From positions 1-7,995 of the forward strand of contig NZ_JADZGI010000014.1 of NCBI RefSeq assembly GCF_015865035.1: a DNA stretch of 7,995 bases, given 5' to 3'. Below, piece after piece: positions 1 to 6,349 of this stretch (position 1 is the stretch's first letter; every line of letters starts with the position of its first letter). Origin of the DNA: Novosphingobium aureum (lineage in GTDB: Bacteria > Pseudomonadota > Alphaproteobacteria > Sphingomonadales > Sphingomonadaceae). Under the pieces are notes generated by a model that was not told where the DNA came from, made no database searches, and saw only the letters and a list, made by a program, of their open reading frames with translations. A program made the translations under genes and the position numbers.

Positions 1-41
1 GCCTTTGCTGGCGATTTTCGCAAGGAGGGTTTGGGCTTCAT
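1..41 (-). CDS. IS3-family OrfA transposase, N-terminal 13 codons only
   Basis: The gene starts at ATG 39-41 on the minus strand and runs off the left edge. The visible residues are MKPKPSLRKSPAK. The start is preceded by AAGGAA five bases upstream, a reasonable ribosome-binding site. OrfA of IS3-family elements carries an HTH and is usually followed by an overlapping OrfB with the DDE catalytic domain, reached by frameshifting; none of that is visible here. The identification comes from the short basic N-terminus and its position just inside an IS tip. It is identical to the copy at the other end of the window. Confidence 0.55.
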   Translation of the reverse strand, partial: MKPKPSLRKSPAK

Positions 42-82
42 CTTCGTTCCTTCGTCACTACGACGAAGCCCAAACCCTCCTT
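22..82. repeat. 18-bp perfect stem-loop over the transposase start (left copy)
   Basis: AAGGAGGGTTTGGGCTTC at 22-39 pairs perfectly with its complement at 65-82, leaving a 25-nt loop. In the orfA transcript (minus strand) the downstream arm covers the last base of the ATG and the next codons, while the Shine-Dalgarno sequence lies in the loop. Such a structure would form only on RNA that begins upstream of the IS gene, so it may block translation of read-through transcripts, as known for IS10 and IS50. The role is inferred; the stem is seen. Confidence 0.7.
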
Positions 83-126
83 AAATCTCAACCCCTAATC
101 TGTGCCATGGGCGCTGACGCCGGACA

Positions 127-480
127 AACATCGGCTCGGGAATGTCGATCTCGGCCAGCCCCACCGGGGCGGCCTATTGCGGCTCGAAAGCCGCCGTGCT
201 GATGACCACCAGGACCGCGGCCCGCGCGGCCGGGCAGTACGGCATCCGGATCAATGCAGTCCTGCCCAGAGCGGTCGAGACGAGCATGCTGATGGGCAAC
301 ATGACCGGCGATGACGACAAGGACGGCTTCCTGTCCCGCATGGAAAGCTTCAGCGCCCTGGGCAAACTCGCCCATGCACGGGACATCGCCGAGGCCGTAC
401 TTTTCCTGGCAGGAGATCGCAGCTCGGCCATCTCCGGAGTGGCGATCCCGGTCGATGGCGGGGCTATCCCCGGCGCCTGA
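127..480 (+). pseudogene. Short-chain dehydrogenase/reductase, 5' half removed by the IS insertion
   Basis: The frame opens directly at the IS junction and reads NIGSGMSISASPTGAAYCGSK before ending at TGA 478-480. This is the catalytic half of a classical SDR: Ser of NIGS, then Tyr 13 residues later and Lys four residues after that (YCGSK). It continues with the INAVLP segment and the C-terminal VDGG motif seen in 3-oxoacyl-ACP reductase and glucose dehydrogenase-like members. About 117 residues remain of a usual 250 or so, and the N-terminal Rossmann half with TGxxxGxG is gone. In-frame TGA at 115-117 inside the IS prevents a long fusion. A short product from ATG 142 could be made but would lack NAD(P) binding. 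The usual PG after INAV(x)P is PR here. The substrate cannot be told. Confidence 0.85.
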
Positions 481-579
481 TCGCCGATCCTGTCAGCGGG
501 CCTGAACGGGGCCATCGCGCAACGCTTGCAGTCCAGGTTCGTTGAACGAGCTTCAAGAGCTTTCAAGGGAAGTACGGAC

Positions 580-1698
580 ATGACGCTGACAGGCCGCGAG
601 ATGCGCACGCATATTGACGAAGAGGGAACGCTGACCCTTTCGTTGCAAAGCGTCACGTCTGGCGAACCCGGCGATGACGAAGTCATCGTGCGCGTGGAAG
701 CCGCGCCCATCAATCCCAGCGATCTTGGCCTTCTTCTCGGCCCCGCCGATGTCGCGTCACTGGAAAGCTCGGGCGACGAGACCGTGCGGTTTCACGTACC
801 CGAGGAGCGTCTTGCCAGCGTATACGGCCGGCTCGGGCAGTCGCTGCCTATCGGGAACGAGGGGGCCGGAACCGTGATCGCGGCCGGGCGCAATGCCAAG
901 GGCCTGGAGGGCAAGACCGTCGGCATGATCGGCGGAGGCATGTACGCCGACTATCGCCGCATCGCGGCACGCGATGTCGCGGTGCTGCCCGAGGGGACAA
1001 CTGCCGCCGAAGGTGCAGCGATGTTCGTGAACCCGCCGACGGCTCTCGGGTTCGTCGAGACGGCGCGCATGGAGGGCCACAGTGCCATCGTCCACACCGC
1101 CGCAGCGTCCAACCTGGGCCAGATGCTGCAGAAGATCTGCCGCGCCGACGGCATTCCCCTCGTCAACGTGGTCCGCTCCCCGGAGCAGGCCCGGATCCTG
1201 CGGAACATCGGCGCGCAGCACGTCGTCAACAGCCGGGACGAGGACTTCACTGTGCAGCTTACAGCGGCCATCCGCGAAACCGGTGCGACAATCGCCTTCG
1301 ATGCGATCGGCGGCGGCACCTTGGGCAGTGAGATCCTTCACGCGATGGAACGCGCAGCTTCGCAGAATGCGTCCAGCTACAGCCGCTACGGCTCGGATAC
1401 CTTCAAGCAGCTCTACATCTATGGCGGTCTCGATCCGGCGCCCACCACGCTGAACCGGACAGGCTTCGGATTTCAGTGGTCTGCCGGCGGTTGGCTGCTC
1501 TTCCCGTTCCTGCAGAAAGCCGGGAAGGAGACCGTGACGCGCATGCGCCAGCGTGTCGCGGCCGAACTCACGACGACCTTTGCGAGCCGGTATACCCAGG
1601 TCATTGGCCTTGCCGAGGCCCTACAGCCGGACGTGCTGCGGCGTTACGAGCGAAAGGCGACCGGAGAGAAGTACCTGATCGATCCCCGGCTCGGCTGA
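580..1698 (+). CDS. Zinc-free MDR-superfamily oxidoreductase (enoyl reductase/quinone reductase-like)
   Basis: This 372-residue protein has the medium-chain dehydrogenase/reductase layout. An N-terminal GroES-like domain contains APINPSDL (residues 42-49) and GNEGAGTV (92-99). A Rossmann domain follows at about 165-300, with VHTAAASNLGQM (171-182) in the nucleotide-binding turn and NVVRS at the second strand. The Cys/His ligands of zinc alcohol dehydrogenases are absent, so it should be an NAD(P)H-dependent reductase of the 2-enoyl-thioester or quinone reductase type; the substrate is unknown. I place the start at ATG 580 because AAGGGAAG lies seven bases upstream; an in-frame earlier start at 526 has no such support. 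It follows the broken SDR by 99 bp in the same direction, so the two may once have shared a pathway. It converges with the recombinase gene. Confidence 0.88.
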   Translation: MTLTGREMRTHIDEEGTLTLSLQSVTSGEPGDDEVIVRVEAAPINPSDLGLLLGPADVASLESSGDETVRFHVPEERLASVYGRLGQSLPIGNEGAGTVIAAGRNAKGLEGKTVGMIGGGMYADYRRIAARDVAVLPEGTTAAEGAAMFVNPPTALGFVETARMEGHSAIVHTAAASNLGQMLQKICRADGIPLVNVVRSPEQARILRNIGAQHVVNSRDEDFTVQLTAAIRETGATIAFDAIGGGTLGSEILHAMERAASQNASSYSRYGSDTFKQLYIYGGLDPAPTTLNRTGFGFQWSAGGWLLFPFLQKAGKETVTRMRQRVAAELTTTFASRYTQVIGLAEALQPDVLRRYERKATGEKYLIDPRLG

Positions 1699-1740
1699 GC
1701 GCCGCACGCGCGGGGCGAACGGCGCAGGGGTCAGCCGAGC
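1689..1740. terminator. Bidirectional stem-loop between convergent genes
   Basis: GCTCGGCTGA at 1689-1698 is the exact inverse of TCAGCCGAGC at 1731-1740. Inside it GCGCCG (1699-1704) pairs with CGGCGC (1720-1725). The result is a nested 16-bp stem with a 5-nt bulge on the right arm. It covers the stop codons of both convergent genes, so both proteins end in Leu-Gly-stop. There is no T-run on either side, so a canonical intrinsic terminator is not shown; it may limit convergent transcription. Confidence 0.5.
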
Positions 1741-2981
1741 TTCGCCATGAGGCGCCCCGCAGCGCCCTGCTCGGCGGCAAGGTTGCGGTTGTAGGCGAGC
1801 GGCATGCGCGGGCTCTTCCAGCGCAGGGCATCCATGATCCCGGCCAGGTCCTCGCCGCTCGCGAACAGGTCCTGGTTGAGGCCGACCCGTGTCGAGTGTG
1901 CGGAGATGCCGGTAAGCACGCGCTCCAGATCGTCGCGGGTCAGGTCGGGGAGCGCCCCTGCCTCGAAGGCGCGCACCACCATCGCGCGCCAGATCGGGCC
2001 GATCGAGCCGGGATGGAGCGCCTTTTCGCCGACGGTGTAGTCGGTGCGGGCCGGGACCGCGGCCTTGCCCCTAAGCTTGGCGAGGTCCCACGCCTCGCGC
2101 CCCGAGATCGTCTCGATCCGGCGCGGCTTCACCGCCGCGCGCGCCTTGTAGCGGCGCACCTGGACGCGGCGGAACAGTGGCCCCTCCTCGATCCCTGCCG
2201 CCGTCTGCCAGGCCGCGATGGCGCGTACCGAACGCGGCGAGAGATAGGCCGTGGCCCCCTCCCCGTCCGGATCGCCCTTGCTACGCGGAACCGCGAGCAG
2301 CCGGGCTTCGGGATCGAGCGCTTCGAGGATATGTTCGAACGCGATGGCCACGAGCTCACTGGCGCGCAGTCCTGTGTCGTAAGCGACCGAGAGCAGTGCG
2401 CGGTCGCGCAGCCCGGTGAGATCCTCGCCTGAAGCCTCGAGCAGCGCGCGCACGTTGAGCCCGCAGGGGCGATCGCGCGCGACATCCTTGACCGGCCCCT
2501 TGAAGCGCAGCGGACGCGCCTGCGCCTGGGCCGAGCCCACCGCGCGCCGGTGCGCGGCGAGCGTCAATTTGACCAGCTCCGCCTTTGTCGGATCGGGCAG
2601 CCCCAGCAAATGGTGGATCTTGGCAAGCGAGGCCTTGTAGCGGCTGAGCGAGGCGGGCCTCGCGCCCTCCCCGGCCCGCGCCTCCAGATAGGCCGCGACC
2701 TGCGACGAGGTGGCAGGAAGCGCGGCCAGCCCCTGGCGGCGGCACCACAGGTCGAAGGCCTCGAGGTCGGATTTCAGGGCGCGGATCGAATGGGGCGAGG
2801 ACGCGGCTTCGTAGGCGGCAAGAAGCGCGGCATCGAGCACGACACGGGCCTCAGCCTTCATCTTGACGACCGCCCAGCCCAGCCCTTCGAGCGGACGCGC
2901 CCGACGCACGGGGCCGAGGCCGCCTGCCGGATCGCTCCGACCGGCCGGCCCCGCGCCTGCGTTATCCCCGTTTTGCGTCAC
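1731..2981 (-). CDS. Tyrosine recombinase/integrase
   Basis: This 416-residue protein has an N-terminal core-binding (SAM-like) domain at roughly residues 50-150 and a C-terminal catalytic domain from about 175. All catalytic residues of the family can be seen: Arg206 in DTGLRASEL, Lys235 in RSKGD, His362 and Arg365 in AHSTRVGL, Trp388 in LRWKS, and nucleophile Tyr397 in LAYNRN. It should therefore be active in cutting and rejoining DNA through a 3'-phosphotyrosine. A low-complexity 40-residue leader precedes the conserved part, and an insert at about 275-320 lengthens the catalytic domain. The start is GTG at 2981, chosen for a strong AAGGAGG eight bases upstream; Met41 is an alternative. 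A promoter fits 25 bases upstream. It is divergent from an HTH protein. Whether it acts as a phage-type integrase, a plasmid resolvase or a transposon recombinase cannot be told. Confidence 0.93.
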   Translation of the reverse strand: MTQNGDNAGAGPAGRSDPAGGLGPVRRARPLEGLGWAVVKMKAEARVVLDAALLAAYEAASSPHSIRALKSDLEAFDLWCRRQGLAALPATSSQVAAYLEARAGEGARPASLSRYKASLAKIHHLLGLPDPTKAELVKLTLAAHRRAVGSAQAQARPLRFKGPVKDVARDRPCGLNVRALLEASGEDLTGLRDRALLSVAYDTGLRASELVAIAFEHILEALDPEARLLAVPRSKGDPDGEGATAYLSPRSVRAIAAWQTAAGIEEGPLFRRVQVRRYKARAAVKPRRIETISGREAWDLAKLRGKAAVPARTDYTVGEKALHPGSIGPIWRAMVVRAFEAGALPDLTRDDLERVLTGISAHSTRVGLNQDLFASGEDLAGIMDALRWKSPRMPLAYNRNLAAEQGAAGRLMAKLG

Positions 2982-2989
2982 TTCCCCCG

Positions 2990-2996
2990 CCTCCTT
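2990..2996 (-). promoter_or_regulatory. Ribosome-binding site fixing the GTG start of the recombinase
   Basis: On the minus strand AAGGAGG lies eight bases before GTG 2981. It is a near-perfect anti-16S match and the strongest argument for the GTG over the later ATG at codon 41. Confidence 0.75.
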
Positions 2997-3006
2997 CGCC
3001 GTGCCT

Positions 3007-3036
3007 ATCCTAGCCTCTTCTATAAAGAGACGTCAA
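3007..3036 (-). promoter_or_regulatory. Candidate sigma-70 promoter of the recombinase
   Basis: On the minus strand TTGACG (complement of 3031-3036) and TAGGAT (complement of 3007-3012) are separated by 18 bases. The -10 end lies 25 bases before the GTG start. The -35 box matches five of six consensus bases and the -10 four of six. The palindromic sequences at 3042-3070 lie just upstream of the -35, where a repressor or activator could act. Confidence 0.5.
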
Positions 3037-3042
3037 ATCCGG

Positions 3043-3070
3043 TTATGCGATAACTGTAATTATCACCTGT
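3043..3070. other. Imperfect 11-6-11 inverted repeat, recombination-core or operator candidate
   Basis: TTATGCGATAA (3043-3053) and TTATCACCTGT (3060-3070) flank a six-base centre CTGTAA. The inner GATAA/TTATC arms are perfect inverses, and 7 of 11 positions match over the full arms. This is the geometry of Xer/dif-type tyrosine recombinase core sites, though the sequence is not a good dif match. A perfect smaller palindrome, GTTATGCGATAAC, lies at 3042-3054. It is placed between the recombinase promoter and the divergent gene, so it may equally be an operator. Confidence 0.35.
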
Positions 3071-3094
3071 TTATGAAATGACCCTACGACCAGT

Positions 3095-3122
3095 TGTGTA
3101 GTTATCCTGCAATCACTACACA
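3095..3122. repeat. 8-bp inverted repeat just before the HTH gene
   Basis: TGTGTAGT (3095-3102) and ACTACACA (3115-3122) are perfect inverses around a 12-nt spacer that itself begins TATCC. The repeat ends seven bases before the ATG at 3130, which suggests an autoregulatory operator or an RNA hairpin at the start of this gene. No protein can be assigned to it. Confidence 0.45.
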
Positions 3123-3129
3123 TCGGGTC

Positions 3130-4323
3130 ATGGAGCCCTGCGATCCCTGGTCCCCCGAAGACACCCTCGACGCGCGCGACCTCGCCCGCGCGCAGGCGCG
3201 TTCAGCCCATGCGCTGGGCAGGCTCGATGGCCGGCTCGCCAGCCTCCCAGCGCTCGAAGAACGTCTGTTTTGCGCCGATCTGGTGCGCCGCACGCTGCTC
3301 GGCGCGCTCACGCAAGCGGGCTATCTCGATGCTCCGCAGCGCTTTGATGCCTGGTTTGCGGGCCTCGCGCGTGGGCCCGAGCGTGTGCCCGAAGCGCCCT
3401 CCTCGCCGCTCGCGATCGTGCGCGCCCTCCTCGCCGAAATGGCCCGCCATCCGTGGGAACCGCTCGCCCTGACAGCGCAGACGCTTCAGCGCTGCGCGCG
3501 CTTCGTCGGCGATGCCATGACCCTGTCGCCCGAGGAGCAGGCGCGCGAAGTATATGCGACGAGCCGCGCGCTCGATCGGGCACGCGCGCTGGTCGAAGCC
3601 CTACCCATGGACGCCGACGGCCCGCTCCCCTTCGCTGCCCTGGCAGCGCTGTGCACCGCGGCTACGCACGACCCGGCCTTTGCCCCGATGGAAGCGGGCG
3701 TTCGCACTTTCGACACAGGCGAGACCTGGGTCGCGCTCGCGGGGCTGCGCCCGATCACGCCGCTCTGGGCGCTCGATGTCGCCGTGAGCGCCCACCTTGC
3801 GCGGCGCAAGTCGCTGGCACGTGCGCTGCCGATGCCCGGTCTATTTACCACCGAGCGCCTGTTAATGGCCCATGCGGCGGATCGACAGAGGCTCCAACTT
3901 GCCCTTGCTCTCAATGTCGTCGCCACCGCGCATCTGGCGGCGCTCGATACGGCGCACGCGCGCGCCGCGCTCCTCACGCAGCGCCTCGCCGGGCTTCGTC
4001 GGAACTCGCGCGCGGGCGCGGCCTGGATTTTGCTGGCTGGGTTTGCGCCGCTTGGGCTCGACCAGTTGATGGACGCCATCGGGGTCAGCCGGCGCGGGAC
4101 TTACGCGCTCAGCGCGGCGTTAACCGAAGCCGGATTGGCCGAGCGTCAGTCGGGTCAGGGCAAGGTCCAGCTGGTCGCCACCGAACGCGCGAAAGCCAAG
4201 GAGACCCCGGGCCCGGTCTTTTCCGGCGCGCTTGGCACGGCCGTCGAAGAATTTGACGACGCGATGGCCGACCTCGACCGCCTGCTCGCGCGGCCCGGCA
4301 ATCAGGGGGCCACAGGAAGGTAA
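3130..4323 (+). CDS. Helical protein with C-terminal helix-turn-helix, DUF1612/RHE_PE00001-like
   Basis: The 397-residue product is alanine-, leucine- and arginine-rich and predicted almost wholly helical. Residues 1-80 are charged helices, 90-290 a helical body, and about 297-340 a winged-helix-like segment (LDQLMDAIGVSRRGTYALSAALTEAGL) that probably binds DNA. Residues 350-397 form an acidic-then-basic tail. The layout, with a helical body followed by arginine-rich helices and an HTH near the end, recalls the DUF1612/RHE_PE00001 proteins of rhizobial and sphingomonad plasmids, but I am only moderately sure. ATG 3130 is the first ATG of the frame; a TTG at 3094 is also open. Neither has a clear Shine-Dalgarno sequence. 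It is divergent from the recombinase by 148 bp and overlaps the WGR gene tail-to-tail. A role in regulating or assisting recombination, or in plasmid maintenance, is inferred from position only. Confidence 0.7.
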   Translation: MEPCDPWSPEDTLDARDLARAQARSAHALGRLDGRLASLPALEERLFCADLVRRTLLGALTQAGYLDAPQRFDAWFAGLARGPERVPEAPSSPLAIVRALLAEMARHPWEPLALTAQTLQRCARFVGDAMTLSPEEQAREVYATSRALDRARALVEALPMDADGPLPFAALAALCTAATHDPAFAPMEAGVRTFDTGETWVALAGLRPITPLWALDVAVSAHLARRKSLARALPMPGLFTTERLLMAHAADRQRLQLALALNVVATAHLAALDTAHARAALLTQRLAGLRRNSRAGAAWILLAGFAPLGLDQLMDAIGVSRRGTYALSAALTEAGLAERQSGQGKVQLVATERAKAKETPGPVFSGALGTAVEEFDDAMADLDRLLARPGNQGATGR

Positions 4324-4598
4324 GGAACGCCGATCCGACGCGGCGCGCGCATGCGCCGTTGCAGCAGCGTGCGCACCGCCTTGCGCGCTTCGCAGCGCGC
4401 GGCGAAGGAGCGTTGCTTGCCCTGCCCAACGGACCCGATCCGTCCCCAGGTCCAGGTCAGCGTGGTCCATCCGAACAGGTCCTCGGCGACCTCGACCTGC
4501 CAGCGACGCGCGAGTCCGCGCACCGGGTCGCGGGCTTCCAGCGCGAGGCATCCGCCGGCTGGTGCCAGCAGCTGGTTGAGTGTCGTCTCGATGTCCAT
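4302..4598 (-). CDS. Small WGR-domain protein
   Basis: The 98-residue product carries a WGR domain spanning most of its length. It runs from RRWQVEVAEDLFGWTTL (31-47) through the signature WGRIGSVGQG (51-60) to KAVRTLLQRRMRAPRRIGVPYLP. WGR domains occur in PARP-family and some bacterial DNA-metabolism proteins and are thought to contact nucleic acid; stand-alone bacterial ones have no settled function. ATG 4598 is preferred because the family similarity starts soon after it; an in-frame TTG at 4622 would add eight residues. Neither start has a clear ribosome-binding site. The last 22 bp overlap the end of the HTH gene on the other strand, so the two are convergent and may interfere with each other's transcription. 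Confidence 0.8.
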   Translation of the reverse strand: MDIETTLNQLLAPAGGCLALEARDPVRGLARRWQVEVAEDLFGWTTLTWTWGRIGSVGQGKQRSFAARCEARKAVRTLLQRRMRAPRRIGVPYLPVAP

Positions 4599-5008
4599 GG
4601 GACACGTTTTACGCGCGCGCAAAGGCCGCGATCCAACGCGAATTTTGAATCACAGGCCGCTTGCTGATTCACGCAGGCGATTACAGGATCGGCCGGCGGA
4701 TGTGGACAGCCGCCAGGCCTCAAAACACCGCCAGTTCTGGATGACACCTGCCGTTGCAAACGGTAAGCGGCGTGCATGAGATCCCTGCTTTGTTTCCTGG
4801 GCCGGCACGAGCCCTCGCGGCAATCCATCGCGCGCGACAAGCAAGGGCAGGACGTTGCCTTGTGCACCCATTGCGCAGTTCCCCTGATCCGCACTTCTGC
4901 GCGTCGCTGGCGCCCTGCTGGCCCTCAAGGTTTGTAGATCCGGACAAAAGTATGACGCTCAAGAGTGCCTGACGGCCGGCACCAGCGGATTTGGACGGCC
5001 GATGGGAA

Positions 5009-5031
5009 GGTTCCGCTAGCCCAAGGGAACC
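5009..5031. repeat. Small inverted repeat upstream of the toxin-antitoxin operon
   Basis: GGTTCC (5009-5014) and GGAACC (5026-5031) can form a 6-bp stem with an 11-nt loop, followed directly by AATTTTCG. It could be a weak terminator for upstream plus-strand transcription or an operator of the antitoxin. The stem is short and the T-run only four bases. Confidence 0.3.
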
Positions 5032-5033
5032 AA

Positions 5034-5061
5034 TTTTCGTTGCGTTTATTTCGAATATACG
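5034..5061 (+). promoter_or_regulatory. Possible promoter of the toxin-antitoxin operon
   Basis: An AT-rich patch contains TTTTCG (5034-5039) and TATACG (5056-5061) at a spacing of 16. An alternative pairing uses TTGCGT at 5040. Both are weak matches; the patch is proposed mainly because it is the only AT-rich stretch immediately upstream of the ATG at 5093. Confidence 0.3.
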
Positions 5062-5092
5062 CTACTGAATTGCTCTACCACGGAGAGTTCCC

Positions 5093-5551
5093 ATGACATT
5101 GCCTGCGCATTCAGAGCCGTTCGGCGGCCATATGCCGTCGGCTGATGACCGTCAGATCGCGAACCAGCTTCGTCGCATGCTGGCGGCCCAAAAGTCGGGT
5201 GAAGCGACATTGCGTGTCCATGAGCCGGAATCAAAAAAGCCGGTCGAAATTACTCTCACGCCCGCCATGTCTGATCTGTTTTTGGAATTGCTGCGCCATA
5301 TCGGCAGCGGCAGCGCGGTAACACTCGTGCCGATCCAGGAAATGCTGACAACGCAGCAAGCCGCCGACCTCCTCAATGTGTCACGTCCCTACCTGATCAA
5401 GCTGCTTGAGCAGGAGGCGATGCCCCACACTCTGGTCGGACGTCATCGCCGCATCCGGGCCGATGACGTGTTTCGCTACAAGGCGCAGCGCGATGATGAA
5501 CGTTCGCGGGCTCTCGACGAACTCATCAGTGGCGATGCCGACCTGGTCTGA
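5093..5551 (+). CDS. Antitoxin with excisionase-type helix-turn-helix
   Basis: The 152-residue protein has an N-terminal half of about 80 residues with an ITLTPAMSDLFLELLRHIGSG segment typical of PIN-partner antitoxins. A MerR/excisionase-like DNA-binding domain follows at about 84-130: LTTQQAADLLNVSRPYLIKL, then VGRHRRI and RADDVFRYK. The acidic tail (DDERSRALDELISGDADLV) is the likely toxin-neutralising part. It should bind its own promoter with the toxin. ATG 5093 has GGAG seven bases upstream. The toxin gene begins three bases after this stop, so the two are translationally coupled. The antitoxin reading rests on this pairing; alone the protein would be called an excisionase family protein. 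Confidence 0.85.
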   Translation: MTLPAHSEPFGGHMPSADDRQIANQLRRMLAAQKSGEATLRVHEPESKKPVEITLTPAMSDLFLELLRHIGSGSAVTLVPIQEMLTTQQAADLLNVSRPYLIKLLEQEAMPHTLVGRHRRIRADDVFRYKAQRDDERSRALDELISGDADLV

Positions 5552-5554
5552 CCC

Positions 5555-6145
5555 GTGTTCGCAAACCGCTACACGGCCCTCATCGATGCCTGCACGCTCG
5601 TCAGTGTCTGGCGGCGCAACTTGCTGCTATCGCTTGCTGAAGCCGAATTTTTCCGCATCCGCTGGTCAGAGCCCATTCTGACCGAGACCAAGGCAGCCCT
5701 GATCAAAATGGCGCGAGAGCGCGGTCTCGCTGATCCTGAGGCCCGAGGACTTCGAGCGGTAAAGGCCATGCAGACAGCCTTCCCGGAAGCCATGGTGAAA
5801 GACTTCTCGCTGATTGGCAGCGCTCAGCTTGGCTTGCCCGACCCCGGCGACGAACACGTCATCGCCGCTGCCGTCAAAACGCAAGCCCAGGCCCTCGTCT
5901 CCGAGAATCTGAAAGATTTTCCGGCTGACATCCTCGGCCAACTCAAGATCGAGGCACGAAGCGCCGACGACTTCATTGCCGACACCATTGCCCTTGAAGA
6001 GGGGCGGGCGATCGCTGCCATCCGAAAAATGCGCGAGCGCCTGATGCGACCTGAAATGTCCCCTGAAGACTTTTTACGGGCCTTGGAAGCCAACGGCCTG
6101 CTCGAAACAGCTTCCGTCATCACGCCCCACCTCGGCTCTATCTGA
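5555..6145 (+). CDS. PIN-domain toxin (VapC-like ribonuclease)
   Basis: The 196-residue product starts at GTG 5555, three bases after the antitoxin stop, and has no ribosome-binding site of its own beyond the coupled context. The PIN fold is seen from residue 5 to about 125: Asp11 in ALIDACTLVSV, Glu44 in ILTETK, the DPGDEHVIAAA motif with Asp99, and SENLKDFP with Asn118 and Asp121. These acidic residues bind the metal ions for RNA cleavage. VapC toxins are usually about 130-140 residues; here an extra C-terminal helical part of about 60 residues follows (TIALEEGRAIAAIRKMRERL and beyond), as in longer PIN-domain families paired with excisionase-like antitoxins. The target RNA cannot be inferred. 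The pair may serve to keep the element or plasmid in the cell. Confidence 0.85.
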   Translation: MFANRYTALIDACTLVSVWRRNLLLSLAEAEFFRIRWSEPILTETKAALIKMARERGLADPEARGLRAVKAMQTAFPEAMVKDFSLIGSAQLGLPDPGDEHVIAAAVKTQAQALVSENLKDFPADILGQLKIEARSADDFIADTIALEEGRAIAAIRKMRERLMRPEMSPEDFLRALEANGLLETASVITPHLGSI

Positions 6146-6306
6146 GGGCTCGTTTTCAACATCTTCGACCCTTTCTAGTCGCTGAGCGGTCGATTTTGCG
6201 TCCCTAGGTGCGGTCCGTCTCCTTTCCCATTTTGGATGCCCAAGAGGGCCGGTAGGCGACTGTCGCGTTTAGAGAAGCGTGAGTGAGATAGCTGCCGATG
6301 GGACAC

Positions 6307-6349
6307 ATTGAAAAACATCTCTGCATAGGGTTTCTGACACATTTTCAAT
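6307..6349. repeat. Inverted and direct repeats resembling a mobile-element end
   Basis: ATTGAAAA (6307-6314) is the inverse of TTTTCAAT (6342-6349). GACACATT occurs directly repeated at 6302-6309 and 6336-6343, overlapping these arms. The motif TGACACATTTTCAAT recalls the subterminal repeats of some IS21-family elements. No IstA or IstB coding sequence is near, so if it is an IS remnant only the end is left. Confidence 0.3.

Larger units (their letters stand above)
1..126 (-). mobile_element. 5' end of an IS3-family-like insertion sequence (left copy, truncated by window edge)
   Basis: These 126 bases are the perfect reverse complement of 7870-7995. The match ends at base 126, where this copy ends in ...CGGACA. 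Read outward the element therefore starts TGTCCGGCGTCAGCGCC, with the TG/CA tip usual for IS3-family elements. An outward-reading orfA starts inside it. The family call rests on the tip and on the orfA N-terminus (KPSLRKSPAK), which resembles my memory of IS3-family OrfA proteins; too little is present to name the element. The insertion sits inside a dehydrogenase gene. The rest of the IS lies outside the window, so target duplication cannot be checked. Confidence 0.75.
4599..5092. other. Intergenic stretch without a supported gene
   Basis: About 490 bp lie between the WGR start and the antitoxin start. Short open frames on the minus strand (for example 4720-4962 and 4650-4928) have no recognisable domain, overlap one another and lack ribosome-binding sites, so I leave them out. 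Visible structure is limited to the small palindrome CCGTTGCAAACGG at 4751-4763 and the inverted repeat at 5009-5031. The 5' part should contain the WGR promoter and the last 60 bp that of the toxin-antitoxin pair. Confidence 0.6.

Noticed and set aside
174..713. 179-codon minus-strand open frame
   Set aside because: It is antisense to the SDR remnant and the start of the MDR gene, both of which have clear family motifs.
1476..2432. 318-codon plus-strand open frame
   Set aside because: It lies opposite the recombinase, which has all catalytic residues; this frame has no domain and is a high-GC shadow.
3043..3070. A true XerCD dif/pdif site
   Set aside because: The geometry fits, but the arms match the dif consensus only at the inner ATAA and TTAT positions, so it is reported only as a core-like dyad.
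3453..4256. 267-codon plus-strand open frame in a second frame
   Set aside because: It overlaps the HTH protein gene entirely and its translation is Arg/Ala/Gly-rich without recognisable motifs.
4720..4780. CRISPR-like or tandem repeats in the non-coding stretches
   Set aside because: No regularly spaced repeat units were found in the intergenic regions.
4650..4962. Minus-strand open frames of 80-92 codons in the intergenic stretch
   Set aside because: They overlap one another, have no domain or ribosome-binding site, and have unbalanced composition.
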